From Clostridiaceae bacterium (GTDB lineage: Bacteria; Bacillota; Clostridia; Peptostreptococcales; Peptostreptococcaceae), in the NCBI GenBank assembly GCA_902362365.1, contig CABIVQ010000003.1:1-64000 (forward strand): a DNA stretch of 64,000 nt. Direction: 5' to 3'. Shown piece after piece: positions 38,168-46,690 of the stretch. The first letter of the stretch is position 1. Each line of letters starts with the position of its first letter. The position numbers and the translations under genes were made by a program. A model generated the notes under the pieces. The model had not been told where the DNA came from. It worked only from the letters and a program-made list of their open reading frames with translations, and made no database searches.

Positions 38168-38297
38168 AATTGCCTCCTATTTAACTTCATTTTATTTTAT
38201 AAGACCTTATATATTGATTATATATTCATTTAAATATAGTCACAATGGAACCTTAGTTAAGCATTAGTTTACTTTTATTAACTCATAGTTAACTAAA

Positions 38298-38336
38298 AAA
38301 TAAGCAGTCTCTTTTAATAAAGAGCACTGCTTATTT
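38298..38336 (-). terminator. Terminator after yigZ
   Basis: AAATAAGCAGT pairs with ACTGCTTATTT with an AAGAG-type inner stem, immediately downstream of the YigZ-family gene. Confidence 0.8.
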
Positions 38337-38349
38337 ATATTCATCAATA

Positions 38350-38994
38350 TTATAAAATAATCTCTCCATTTTGTTCCGATAAATAAAACTCATCTCCCAA
38401 TACTATTCCTGCTGTAGCGCTAGTTATATCTATCATTCTAGAAGTTAAAGCTTCAACCTCTTCAAGCTTACTATAAACTATTATCTCAACGTTATCTTCA
38501 TATATAGTATCTTTTATAAAATATCCTAAATTCATAATTTCATTTTGAACTTTACCTAGTTGATTATAATCTATCTTTATCTTTACTTCCTTATACATTA
38601 CCTTTTCAATTATCTTAGCAGCTTCAAGTCCTACTTTAGCACCCTTTGTATATGCTCTAACTAATCCGCCAGCACCTAATTTTATTCCGCCAAAATATCT
38701 AGTAACAACAACTACTACATCTCTTAAATCTTCTTTTTTTATAACCTCTAAAGTCGGTATTCCAGCAGTACCTTGCGGTTCTCCATCATCACTATATCTT
38801 TGAATATTCATAGTTGGACCAACGGTATAAGCCCATACATTATGAGTTGCATCCTTATGTTTTTTCTTTATTTCATTTACGAATTCAACAGCTTCTTCTT
38901 CAGTTTTTATAGGTTTAGCATAACCAATAAAAGTTGATTTTTCTATTATAATTTCGTCACTACCAAAATCATGTAAAGTCTTATAACTACTCAT
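38350..38994 (-). CDS. YigZ/IMPACT-family protein
   Basis: 214 residues with an N-terminal UPF0029/IMPACT domain (EKSTFIGYAKPIKTEEEA, RYSDDGEPQGTAG, TRYFGGIKLGAGGLVRAY) and a C-terminal DUF1949 domain. Eukaryotic IMPACT affects Gcn2-dependent translation control; the bacterial role is not settled. A single gene with AGGAGG. Confidence 0.92.
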   Translation of the reverse strand: MSSYKTLHDFGSDEIIIEKSTFIGYAKPIKTEEEAVEFVNEIKKKHKDATHNVWAYTVGPTMNIQRYSDDGEPQGTAGIPTLEVIKKEDLRDVVVVVTRYFGGIKLGAGGLVRAYTKGAKVGLEAAKIIEKVMYKEVKIKIDYNQLGKVQNEIMNLGYFIKDTIYEDNVEIIVYSKLEEVEALTSRMIDITSATAGIVLGDEFYLSEQNGEIIL

Positions 38995-39051
38995 TAATTC
39001 CTCCTATATCTTTTGCTTTAATTTCACTTCGCCTATGCTCATCTATTGCTT

Positions 39052-39084
39052 AAAAAAGAAAGGGCATTAACCCTTTCTTTTTTT
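39052..39084 (-). terminator. Terminator after the NUDIX gene
   Basis: AAAAAAGAAAGGG pairs with CCCTTTCTTTTTT around CATTAA, ending the hflX-HEAT-NUDIX transcript. Confidence 0.9.
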
Positions 39085-39093
39085 AAGTTACAT

Positions 39094-39543
39094 TTATTTA
39101 TAGTTTACGGCAACATTACTTCCATCACAACTATTTTTCTTAATTTCTTTATACTTTTTATATGATATTTCAACTAATGACTTTTCCTTATTATGAGTTA
39201 ACAATTCAAGAGCTTCTTTTACTTTATAGAATCCTCCATCTTTGAAATCACCCTTTATTATGTATTCTGTATTTTGAGCCTCCATAACATACCAAGATAT
39301 GGCATTGCAAACTTGCTGTTGTCTGCTTCTTGAGAAGAATTCATACATAGTATCTCCTGCAACCTGTAATGTAGTAGCGTTTATTCCTGTTTCTTCTTTT
39401 ACTCTGTGGATTGCGCTCTCTTGAGCTAATTCACCATCATGAATTTTTCCTTTTGGTAATGTCCATTCATCTCTATCATTTTTTAATAAAAGTACCTTAT
39501 TAGCATAAAATACAACTCCACCAGCACAGCGTCTTACTATCAT
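39094..39543 (-). CDS. NUDIX hydrolase-like protein with an altered Nudix box
   Basis: 149 residues with a NUDIX fold. The box reads G-KIHDG-E-LAQESAI-HRVKEETGI: the final EExGU part is intact, but the usual Arg-Glu pair is His-Arg, removing one glutamate that commonly helps bind metal. The LPKGK segment before it is typical. Activity may be reduced or specific to another substrate. It is downstream of the HEAT gene and hflX on the same strand. Confidence 0.82.
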   Translation of the reverse strand: MIVRRCAGGVVFYANKVLLLKNDRDEWTLPKGKIHDGELAQESAIHRVKEETGINATTLQVAGDTMYEFFSRSRQQQVCNAISWYVMEAQNTEYIIKGDFKDGGFYKVKEALELLTHNKEKSLVEISYKKYKEIKKNSCDGSNVAVNYK

Positions 39544-39620
39544 ATTAAACCCTCCTAGTTATTTTAACTATTTTTTGGTTCTCATCTATCGATACACTTT
39601 AATGGATACATAACTTTGTG

Positions 39621-40283
39621 CTAATCACCTTTTTCTAACGTATCAATAGCTTCATCATAAGCTCTCAACACATAGTCTTTTTCAAATTGCTTTTTATTCT
39701 TTAATTGTCTTAGCATCTTTAAACTTGTTTCATTTCCTATTTTTGAAAGTGCCTTTGCACAGTATTGCCTAGTCTGTGCGTTGGTGTCGTATAAACCTCT
39801 TTGTAAAACTTCTCTACTTTTTGGTGATTCAATTTTTCGAAGTGCTGAATATGTTATCCTTCTTACATCAGAATGTCTATGGCTTGTTAATGGATGTAAT
39901 AATTTTAAAAATCTATCATCCTTAAGCTCACCTGTTGCCCAAATAAGAATCATTAAATCTTCAGCATTTCTTTCAATTAGTATTCTCTTATAAAGTCTTC
40001 TCTTAAAGTCAACCATCCTTTCTTCATGTAAACTTTCCATAAAAGCAATTCTTTTTTCTTTATTTAATTCTAGAAATTTATCTAAAATATCTTTAGATGA
40101 TTCTAATTCATCTTTAAGCATTGCTTTTATTTCTAATTTAGCTCTTATCAGATGGTCATTTACCTCTGTTGTTGAAATATTTCTAATCTTGCTAATTTGA
40201 GATACTGTTTTGGATTCTTTGTAAAGAAGATATGTTATAAAATAATCTTCCAATTGGTCTATATTATCCCAACTTATATTCAT
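39621..40283 (-). CDS. HEAT-repeat protein with an N-terminal HTH-like segment
   Basis: 220 residues. Residues about 18-55 resemble a helix-turn-helix (ESKTVSQISKIRNISTTEVNDHL), and about 100-215 contain HEAT-like repeats (SHRHSDVRRITYSALRKIES, DTNAQTRQYCAKALSKIG). I know no specific function. It begins 8 bp after hflX and is probably co-transcribed with it. Confidence 0.8.
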   Translation of the reverse strand: MNISWDNIDQLEDYFITYLLYKESKTVSQISKIRNISTTEVNDHLIRAKLEIKAMLKDELESSKDILDKFLELNKEKRIAFMESLHEERMVDFKRRLYKRILIERNAEDLMILIWATGELKDDRFLKLLHPLTSHRHSDVRRITYSALRKIESPKSREVLQRGLYDTNAQTRQYCAKALSKIGNETSLKMLRQLKNKKQFEKDYVLRAYDEAIDTLEKGD

Positions 40284-40291
40284 ATTATTAC

Positions 40292-41575
40292 CTACTTCTC
40301 TAATATATACTCTTTATATATATTATAATCTTCTTCTTCTAAATTTACATCAAGTGTTATTCCAATTTCCCCATATTCAAAGTTTTCTACATTATATTTA
40401 TCTTTAATTTTACTGAAAATATGTCCTTTATCATAAGGTAATAGAAGAGTCACAGGGTAAGTATTCTTCATTAATGCATCTTCTATCATATACAATAATT
40501 TTTCCATATTTATTCCTTTTTTAGCAGAAATATAAATTACATCATCTGTATTCTTAGGATAAATATCTAATTCTAATCTATCAATTTTGTTGTAAACAAG
40601 TATCGTGTGCTTATCATCAGCCCCTAGTTCCTTAAGTACAGATTCCGTAGTTTTCTTCTGTAACTCATAACTACTATTAGTAGCATCAATTACATGTAAA
40701 ATTAAGTCTGCATATTGAACTTCTTCTAAGGTAGCCTTGAAAGCTTCTACTAAATCATGGGGAAGTTTGCTAACAAATCCAACAGTATCTACAACTAAAA
40801 ACTCTTTTTTATTTGGTAGTAATGCTTTTCTTAAAGTTACATCTAAGGTTGCAAATAGCATATCTTTTGCCATAACTTCTTTCTCTACATCATAATCTTT
40901 ATGTGTCTTTATTAATTCGTTCAGCAAAGTAGATTTTCCTGCATTTGTATACCCAACAAGTGCAACTATCGGTATATTTGATTTTAAACGTTGTACTCTT
41001 TGAGTTTCTCTGTTCTTTTTAACTTCTCTAAGTTCTCTTCTTATATCTGCTGCTTTATTTAAAATATGTCTTTTATCTACTTCTAGTTTTTGCTCTCCCG
41101 GTCCTCTTGTTCCTATACCGGCACCAGTTCTACTCATTTCTCCACCCATACCATAAAGTCTAGGTAATCTATATTTTAACTGAGCAAGCTCAACTTGAAG
41201 TTTTCCTTCTTTACTTAAGGCCCTTTGTGCAAATATATCTAGTATTAAAGTAGTTCTATCTATAACCTTAATCCCCACTATCTCCTCTATATTTCTTATA
41301 TGTGCTCCTGATAGTTCATCGTTAAAAATTACCATAGAGGCATCTAATGATTCACAATAAGCTTTAAGTTCCTCAACCTTACCTTTACCTATATAATATG
41401 CTGCATCTCTTGATTGCCTATTTTGAGTTATACTTCCTACAACTTCTGCTCCTGCAGCCTTTGTTAACTCTTTTAATTCTTCCATTGATTCGTTTATATC
41501 TATATCATCTATTCTTCTTGATGTGGACGTTATATTAAGTCCAACAAGTAAAGCTCTTTCTTTTTTTTCTTGCAT
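40292..41575 (-). CDS. hflX: Ribosome-associated GTPase HflX
   Basis: 427 residues: N-terminal HflX domain, a coiled linker, then a GTPase domain with GYTNAGKSTLLN (G1), VDTVGFV (G3, DxxG) and YNKIDRL (G4, NKxD), and a C-terminal domain. HflX splits stalled 70S ribosomes and helps recover from stress. AGAGGTG precedes the ATG. It starts the hflX-HEAT-NUDIX group. Confidence 0.94.
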   Translation of the reverse strand: MQEKKERALLVGLNITSTSRRIDDIDINESMEELKELTKAAGAEVVGSITQNRQSRDAAYYIGKGKVEELKAYCESLDASMVIFNDELSGAHIRNIEEIVGIKVIDRTTLILDIFAQRALSKEGKLQVELAQLKYRLPRLYGMGGEMSRTGAGIGTRGPGEQKLEVDKRHILNKAADIRRELREVKKNRETQRVQRLKSNIPIVALVGYTNAGKSTLLNELIKTHKDYDVEKEVMAKDMLFATLDVTLRKALLPNKKEFLVVDTVGFVSKLPHDLVEAFKATLEEVQYADLILHVIDATNSSYELQKKTTESVLKELGADDKHTILVYNKIDRLELDIYPKNTDDVIYISAKKGINMEKLLYMIEDALMKNTYPVTLLLPYDKGHIFSKIKDKYNVENFEYGEIGITLDVNLEEEDYNIYKEYILEK

Positions 41576-41740
41576 CTGAACACCTCTTTAATCTGTGATT
41601 GTGAATTAAATTCCTTATTATTATACCATTGATGTAAATTTTTACTATATTATTATAAAACTTTAGTATAATTATATTGCGGATAATTTCAATAAATTAT
41701 GTATCTTATATTATAGACATTTAAAACCTGGAGGTATACT

Positions 41741-42004
41741 ATGAGTGAAAATTATAAATTCTTTAATCATAAAAAATGTGAGTATTTTCCATGTCATAAA
41801 ACGAATAAACCTGAAGAGTTTAACTGCCTATTTTGTTACTGCCCTTTATATGCTTTAGGAGAAGATTGCGGTGGTAACTTTAAATATAATGAAAATGGAT
41901 TTAAAGATTGTAGTAAATGCCTTCTTCCTCATAATCCTAGAAATTTTGATTATATTATGAGCAGATATAAAGACATTATGAAGATTGCTTCAAAAAAAGA
42001 TTAA
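41741..42004 (+). CDS. Cysteine-rich small domain protein
   Basis: 87 residues with the pattern of the cysteine-rich small domain (Pfam PF04071): CEYFPCHK, FNCLFCYCPLY, CGGNF and CSKCLLPHNP. The clustered cysteines suggest metal binding; the family is often near cobalamin genes in archaea and clostridia, but none is here. GGAGGT precedes the ATG. Confidence 0.85.
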   Translation: MSENYKFFNHKKCEYFPCHKTNKPEEFNCLFCYCPLYALGEDCGGNFKYNENGFKDCSKCLLPHNPRNFDYIMSRYKDIMKIASKKD

Positions 42005-42143
42005 TTAAATCTTTTTCAAATTATATTTATTATTAGAAATCTATATTATTTTAAAAGTTTTTTAATCAATTATTAATTTATTTTTATATTGATTTATTAT
42101 ATTCAATTTATTAACATAGTATGTTCTTATTAAGTATGTATAC

Positions 42144-42773
42144 TTATCTTTTATTATTGTAACGCTTGTATATAATATGTAAAATAACACTACTTAGTAA
42201 TATTAACATTACTATAAATAATCCTGCATGAAAAAAGAATTCTTGAGGAAGTATATTTATTACTGGATCTTTTGAAGGATCAAAGATCCAGTAGTCATTA
42301 TCAAACATTAACTCATGAAATGCAACAAATGTCTTATCAAAATTTATTAACATTGGTATTGATACTAAAATTGGTAGTATTATTACTAATTTTGATGTTA
42401 TATTTAAGAATTCTATATTATTATTTTTCAAATTAGCAATTATTCCTATTATAGTTATTATTAAAGATACTATCAGTAGCTTGATTACATTTTGTATAAT
42501 CTCTTTTACTTCTTCAAAATGTACTTTTCCTTCTGGAGATGATTTTATCGTTGGTAGATCAAATTCTCCTGAAATCTTATTTAAGTTATAGTCTATCATA
42601 TAATCGTAATTAATCTTTATCTCTTCTTTTGTTAAATTATTTTGTTCTGATATATTTAAGTAGTTTATATCAAAATAGTATAATTGCTTAAATCCAACGG
42701 TTATCATTGTACTTGAACCTATTATTAATAAACTAAAAAAAATACAAAAAATTAAATTCATTGTTTTTTTCAT
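42144..42773 (-). CDS. Hypothetical membrane protein
   Basis: About 209 residues with four predicted transmembrane helices (near the N-terminus, about 95-115, 120-140 and 180-203) and an extracytoplasmic loop after the first. I do not recognise the family. Start chosen at the ATG six bases after AGGTAGGG; the earlier in-frame ATGs would overlap the end of the MutS-like gene. It is 14 bp after that gene and probably coupled to it. Confidence 0.65.
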   Translation of the reverse strand: MKKTMNLIFCIFFSLLIIGSSTMITVGFKQLYYFDINYLNISEQNNLTKEEIKINYDYMIDYNLNKISGEFDLPTIKSSPEGKVHFEEVKEIIQNVIKLLIVSLIITIIGIIANLKNNNIEFLNITSKLVIILPILVSIPMLINFDKTFVAFHELMFDNDYWIFDPSKDPVINILPQEFFFHAGLFIVMLILLSSVILHIIYKRYNNKR

Positions 42774-42787
42774 CTTTTTCCCTACCT

Positions 42788-44476
42788 TTATTGCCATTTT
42801 CCTGTACAAACGAATTTTTCTGCCCTTTCTTGTGCTCTTTTCACTATATTGTCACTATACCCCATAAAGCTTAGTAACTTTATAGCATTTCTACTCTCAG
42901 CCCTACCTTTATAAAGTTTGTAATCAAACCTAATATCATTATCTGTAATATTTTCCTCAAAGTGATAATTATTAAATCTATTTTCTAGTAAGTAGGTTAA
43001 TTCTATATCATGTGTAGCTGCAAAGCAGATACAATTATCTTCACTAAGAGTTTTTAAAACCTCGCTAGATGATGCTATACGTTCAACAGTATTTGTTCCT
43101 CGTAGTATTTCATCTACAAAACATAAAGATGGAATTCTATCGTCTACATTATCTAAAATCCGTTTTAATGATTTGATTTCTACTATATAATAACTTTCAT
43201 TACTTAATACACTATCTTTTAAAGCCATTGATGTATATATCTTAAAGTAAGATGATAAATATTCTTTAGCACAACAAGTATATATACTTTGTGCTAGAAT
43301 AGCATTTATAGCAATAGTTTTTATAAAAGTCGACTTACCCGAAGCATTAGACCCTGTTATTAAAGCACTCTTATCAAAACTCCCAGAATTAGCTACTGGA
43401 TTCTTAATTAAAGGATGATACATCTCTTTAAACATTAAATGTTTCTCACCTTTATTTATACTTTCATTCAAAACTGGCTTAGTAAAATAATCTAAACTAT
43501 CTCTAAAAGATGCTACAGCAATTAAGGCATCTATACTGCCTACAAATTCATATATATTAATTAAATAATCTTTATTTTCTATAATAATTTTCTTAATTTT
43601 TTCATATGTAATTAATTCTGATAAGAAAAGCATATTTGTATATTCACTTAAAATATTTATCTCCGATATTAGTGAATTTGGATCACTACCTATACTTTTT
43701 CGTCTTATTTTTTTAACTCTCTTTAAATCCTCACTTATATCATCTAAATTCTCGTTTATTACATTTATATTTAGTGATTTTATTTTCCTCGCAATATTTA
43801 TAACTTTTATTAGATATGTAAATCCTTCTGTGCTATAATTTTTTCTTCTTTCATTTAAACTTATGTATATGTTCAGACAAGCAAATCCTATCATAGGTAA
43901 TACAAAAAATTTGTTAAAAAATACTAATATCAAATTTATAATGGGTAATTTTGATAATATTTTATATTTTAATAATTTATTTTTTCCATTAAAATCTTCA
44001 TTAAATAAGCAGTTAGATGTATAGGCTTCTTTGCTATATCCTAATTTCCCTAAAATATACTGTAATTTAAATCTATCACTTTCATTTTCTTTAAAATAAG
44101 ATATTATCCTATCTCTATTTTTCAAATTATCATCATATAAACTACGTCTTAACATATCATATAGTTTTTCTTGTCCAACTGTACTTTGAGTATTATTAAT
44201 TTTTTTAAATACTTCGTCCATATTAAGATCATTCCAAGTTATGTCATCTACAATATTTGAGTTATCTATAATCTTAGCATTACACTTATTTTCATAATAA
44301 CTAGATACTCTATTCATTTTTATATCAACTTCGTCAATATCTATTTGTTGAGCATAACCTTCAATTATTTTTTTCTTTAAATTTTTTAATCTAACCATAT
44401 TACTATATGAAGAAATTAAAAATCCAACTAAAAATACACATCCTATCCCAATTAATATTTCTATTATCTCTTTCAT
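42788..44476 (-). CDS. Membrane-anchored MutS-like ATPase
   Basis: 562 residues. An N-terminal transmembrane helix (about 4-24), a cytoplasmic stretch, another hydrophobic segment (about 170-207), then MutS core/lever helices and a C-terminal MutS domain V ATPase: Walker A TGSNASGKSTFIKT near residue 375, Walker B LCFVDEILRGTNT, and a FAATHDIELT switch. It lacks the mismatch-recognition domain I, so it is unlikely to be a classic mismatch repair MutS. Homologs in clostridia are known only as MutS-family proteins. Paired with the small membrane protein downstream. Confidence 0.85.
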   Translation of the reverse strand: MKEIIEILIGIGCVFLVGFLISSYSNMVRLKNLKKKIIEGYAQQIDIDEVDIKMNRVSSYYENKCNAKIIDNSNIVDDITWNDLNMDEVFKKINNTQSTVGQEKLYDMLRRSLYDDNLKNRDRIISYFKENESDRFKLQYILGKLGYSKEAYTSNCLFNEDFNGKNKLLKYKILSKLPIINLILVFFNKFFVLPMIGFACLNIYISLNERRKNYSTEGFTYLIKVINIARKIKSLNINVINENLDDISEDLKRVKKIRRKSIGSDPNSLISEINILSEYTNMLFLSELITYEKIKKIIIENKDYLINIYEFVGSIDALIAVASFRDSLDYFTKPVLNESINKGEKHLMFKEMYHPLIKNPVANSGSFDKSALITGSNASGKSTFIKTIAINAILAQSIYTCCAKEYLSSYFKIYTSMALKDSVLSNESYYIVEIKSLKRILDNVDDRIPSLCFVDEILRGTNTVERIASSSEVLKTLSEDNCICFAATHDIELTYLLENRFNNYHFEENITDNDIRFDYKLYKGRAESRNAIKLLSFMGYSDNIVKRAQERAEKFVCTGKWQ

Positions 44477-44564
44477 TTTATTCCCCTTTTACTAATATTA
44501 ATTTAATTGTAATACATTTTTATACATATTTTTACTTTTTTATGATTATTTATATTATAAAAAT

Positions 44565-44609
44565 TGATAATGAATTTCATTTGCATTTTATTTTTATATA
44601 TGCTATATT
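44565..44609 (+). promoter_or_regulatory. Promoter copy 1 with Fur-family-like operator
   Basis: GATAATGAATTTCATTTGC (44566-44584) fits the 19-bp Fur/Zur/PerR-type box at 14 of 19 positions and overlaps -35 TTGCAT (44581-44586). -10 TATATT (44604-44609) follows after exactly 17 bp. The first 23 bases are identical to those at 44879-44901. It reads into a stretch without a gene that ends at a terminator. Confidence 0.65.
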
Positions 44610-44615
44610 ATATTT

Positions 44616-44880
44616 AGGCTTAAAATTATTACCAAGGGATTGGGATTAATAATATACAATCTAATACTGCTTTATTAAGTACTTAGTAATTAATACTTTT
44701 TATAAAATATTCTCTGTCATATTTATTGTAACGTATCCGATTACACATTTATTAATACTAAAATATTTTAAAGCGTATTTACATTGTTCATATAGCCATG
44801 AATTTCTTTACACTAATTATATGTGTAAATTACACTAACTTCTTCTAAAAGACCACGAATGCACGCGTGGTCTTTTTTTG
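44616..44880 (+). ncRNA. Candidate ~265-nt terminated RNA upstream of the S4 paralog
   Basis: Predicted transcript from promoter copy 1 to the terminator at 44848-44879. No start codon with a ribosome-binding site opens a convincing ORF in it, so a non-coding RNA or the remnant of a lost gene are the options. A hairpin TTACAC...GTGTAA lies near 44810-44830. This fills the 500-bp gap between the MutS-like gene and rpsD. Confidence 0.4.
44848..44879 (+). terminator. Terminator directly before promoter copy 2
   Basis: AAAGACCACG pairs with CGTGGTCTTT around AATGCACG and is followed by seven T residues. It would end any transcript from promoter copy 1 just ahead of the S4 promoter. Confidence 0.9.
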
Positions 44881-44923
44881 ATAATGAATTTCATTTGCAT
44901 TGATTTTTCTTATATGTTATAAT
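44879..44923 (+). promoter_or_regulatory. Promoter copy 2 with Fur-family-like operator, driving rpsD
   Basis: The same operator (from 44880) overlaps -35 TTGCAT (44895-44900); -10 TATAAT (44918-44923) follows at 17 bp, 55 bp before the S4 start. A near-consensus promoter. The operator suggests metal-responsive repression; which Fur-family protein binds cannot be told from the sequence. Confidence 0.7.
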
Positions 44924-44977
44924 TATATTGGCTTAAAAATTATCGCGGCAATTTTAATTTTTAAGGAGAAGATAATT

Positions 44978-45574
44978 ATGGCAAAAATGATGGGACCTAG
45001 ATTTAAACAATGTAGGAGATTAGGATTAAACGTATGTGGTCATCCAAAAGCAATGGACAGAGCTACAAAAGGAACTTCAAGAGCTGACAAAAAGTTATCA
45101 CCTTATGGAACTCAGTTACTTGAAAAGCAAAGATTAAAAGCTTACTATGGTGTTTTAGAAAAACAATTTTCTAATTACGTAAAAAAAGCGACAAAATCTA
45201 AAGAATCTACAGGTACAGCATTAATCCAAATGTTAGAGTGTAGATTAGATAACTTAGTTTACAGATTAGGACTAGCTAGTTCTATAAGACAAGCTCGTCA
45301 AATGGTAGTTCATGGTCACATATTAGTAGATGGAAAAAAAGTAGATATACCTTCTTATGGAGTTTCTGTAGGACAAGTTATATCACTTAGAGAAAAATCT
45401 CGTAACAATATACTGTTTAAAGAAAGTTTCTTAAGTAATGCCCTTAGCCAATTTGCATACTTAAGTAAAGATGTAGATTCATTCTCAGGTACTTTAACGA
45501 AAATACCTGAAAGAAATGAAGTTCCAATTGAAATAAATGATATTTTAGTTGTTGAATACTACTCTAAACTATAA
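44978..45574 (+). CDS. rpsD: Ribosomal protein S4, stand-alone paralog
   Basis: 198-residue S4 protein that nucleates small-subunit assembly. S4 N-terminal domain, then the S4 RNA-binding motif ([37 protein letters not shown]). The N-terminus has only two cysteines ([12 protein letters not shown]) and no zinc-binding four-cysteine set, so it is a C-minus form. It stands alone, not in the rpsM-rpsK-rpoA operon, so a second S4 gene may exist elsewhere. The start is the ATG after AAGGAGAAG; an in-frame ATG 78 bp upstream overlaps the promoter and is rejected. Confidence 0.92.
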   Translation: MAKMMGPRFKQCRRLGLNVCGHPKAMDRATKGTSRADKKLSPYGTQLLEKQRLKAYYGVLEKQFSNYVKKATKSKESTGTALIQMLECRLDNLVYRLGLASSIRQARQMVVHGHILVDGKKVDIPSYGVSVGQVISLREKSRNNILFKESFLSNALSQFAYLSKDVDSFSGTLTKIPERNEVPIEINDILVVEYYSKL

Positions 45575-45596
45575 AAGCGTTTTAATAGTATGACAT

Positions 45597-45651
45597 TATA
45601 AAAGCCATAAGAGTGATAGTTTCATATTTATCACAACTTATGGCTCTTATA
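45597..45651. terminator. Bidirectional terminator between rpsD and mntP
   Basis: TATAAAAGCCATAAG pairs with CTTATGGCTCTTATA with one G-U and an inner GTGATA/TATCAC stem, serving both convergent genes. Confidence 0.88.
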
Positions 45652-45690
45652 ATATATTTACAATATGACAACTACATTGATATAAGAATA

Positions 45691-46269
45691 TTACCCTATA
45701 ATTCCTAAATGCTCTAGTAAAATTTTCACACCCATAAATATAAGTATTATTCCACCTACAAACTCTGCTTTAGATTTATATTTTATACCAAATACATTAC
45801 CTATTTTAACTCCAATAATTGATAAAACAAATGTAATTATTCCTATAAAAGATACAGCCGGAACTATATCAACCTGTAAAAATGCCAATGTAATTCCTAC
45901 TGCTAGGGCATCTATACTAGTTGCAATAGCTAATACACTCATATTTTTAAAACTTAACATTTCATTTTCATCTTGTTTTTCATCTTCATCGTCTTCTTTA
46001 CTAAGTGCTTCTTGTATCATTTTAATACCTAAAAAGCTTAAAAGTATAAATGCTATCCAATGATCAACACTCATTATATAATCTTTAAATTGTAATCCTA
46101 AAAAATATCCTATTAAAGGCATCCCAGCCTGAAATCCTCCAAAATAAAGACCTACAATTCCTGCTTTATTAATACTAACTTCTCTCATAGATAGCCCCTT
46201 GCATACAGCTACAGCAAAGGCATCCATTGATAAACCTACAGCTAAAATAAATAATTCCAATAAACTCAT
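45691..46269 (-). CDS. mntP: Manganese efflux pump MntP
   Basis: 192-residue protein with six transmembrane helices and the paired DAFAV and DALAVG motifs carrying conserved aspartates of the MntP (YebN) family, which exports Mn2+. An acidic cytoplasmic loop ([13 protein letters not shown]) lies mid-protein. A manganese riboswitch with a terminator precedes it, which agrees with the function. Confidence 0.95.
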   Translation of the reverse strand: MSLLELFILAVGLSMDAFAVAVCKGLSMREVSINKAGIVGLYFGGFQAGMPLIGYFLGLQFKDYIMSVDHWIAFILLSFLGIKMIQEALSKEDDEDEKQDENEMLSFKNMSVLAIATSIDALAVGITLAFLQVDIVPAVSFIGIITFVLSIIGVKIGNVFGIKYKSKAEFVGGIILIFMGVKILLEHLGIIG

Positions 46270-46316
46270 TACTATATCTCCTTCTTCAATATTTAATTTA
46301 TAATTCCTTAATATAT

Positions 46317-46366
46317 AAAAAAGACCTATCTACAGATATAGTATTCCCATATCTGCAGATAAGTCT
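46317..46366 (-). terminator. Riboswitch-controlled terminator ahead of mntP
   Basis: On the minus strand an 18-bp stem (46366-46349 with 46339-46322, few G-U pairs) is followed by six T residues. Its 5' arm, AGACTTATCT, is also the 3' strand of the riboswitch closing helix, so ligand-bound aptamer and terminator are mutually exclusive. Confidence 0.85.
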
Positions 46367-46460
46367 CATTATTCAAAATAAAGCCAGATGGATAATTCCA
46401 CCAGTATGTTGACCTTACTACACACTAAAAAGTGTGCCAACTACTCCCTCATCTATCTGT
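46357..46460 (-). promoter_or_regulatory. yybP-ykoY-type manganese riboswitch
   Basis: The minus strand reads GAGGGAGTAG near its start, an AACATACTGGTGGA central region and GAGACTTATCT at the closing helix. These match the yybP-ykoY conserved core, where Mn2+ binds between two loops. It is followed by a terminator that shares the closing strand, so Mn2+ should switch mntP on. The match is by eye; the downstream gene agrees. Confidence 0.85.
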
Positions 46461-46548
46461 AATATATTAACTTAAAATATAATTATATGTCAATAAACAA
46501 AAAAAGTTTCATACAAATAAATTTTATTTCATTCTACAAAAGAATGAT

Positions 46549-46690
46549 TTTACTACTTCGTATCCAGCAAAGTCTGGCGAAGGGAATATAAAATATTACA
46601 ATTTATAAATCTATTTGCAAGACGCATTTTGTCTTGCATGGATTATAAACGTAAAATTTTATATTCCCGAAGCCTCACCATATCCTAAAC
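46549..46690. repeat. Long hairpin element 5 (after ABC-F gene)
   Basis: Core 46576-46674: GGC pairs with GCC, then a symmetric internal loop GAA (46579-46581) opposite GAA (46669-46671), a perfect 13-bp stem (46582-46594 with 46656-46668), TTTATAA with TTATAAA, AT, a TT bulge (46615-46616) and GCAAGAC pairing GTCTTGC around a 7-nt loop, then AT. Outer pairing is weaker and reaches the ABC-F stop codon. The loop and stem closely match element 2, with a compensatory base-pair change. The stretch 46461-46548 is AT-rich with the mntP promoter presumably inside. Confidence 0.82.

Noticed and set aside
44407..44649. 80-codon plus-strand hydrophobic ORF before the S4 promoters
   Set aside because: AT-rich frame overlapping the MutS-like gene start and promoter copy 1; no ribosome-binding site.
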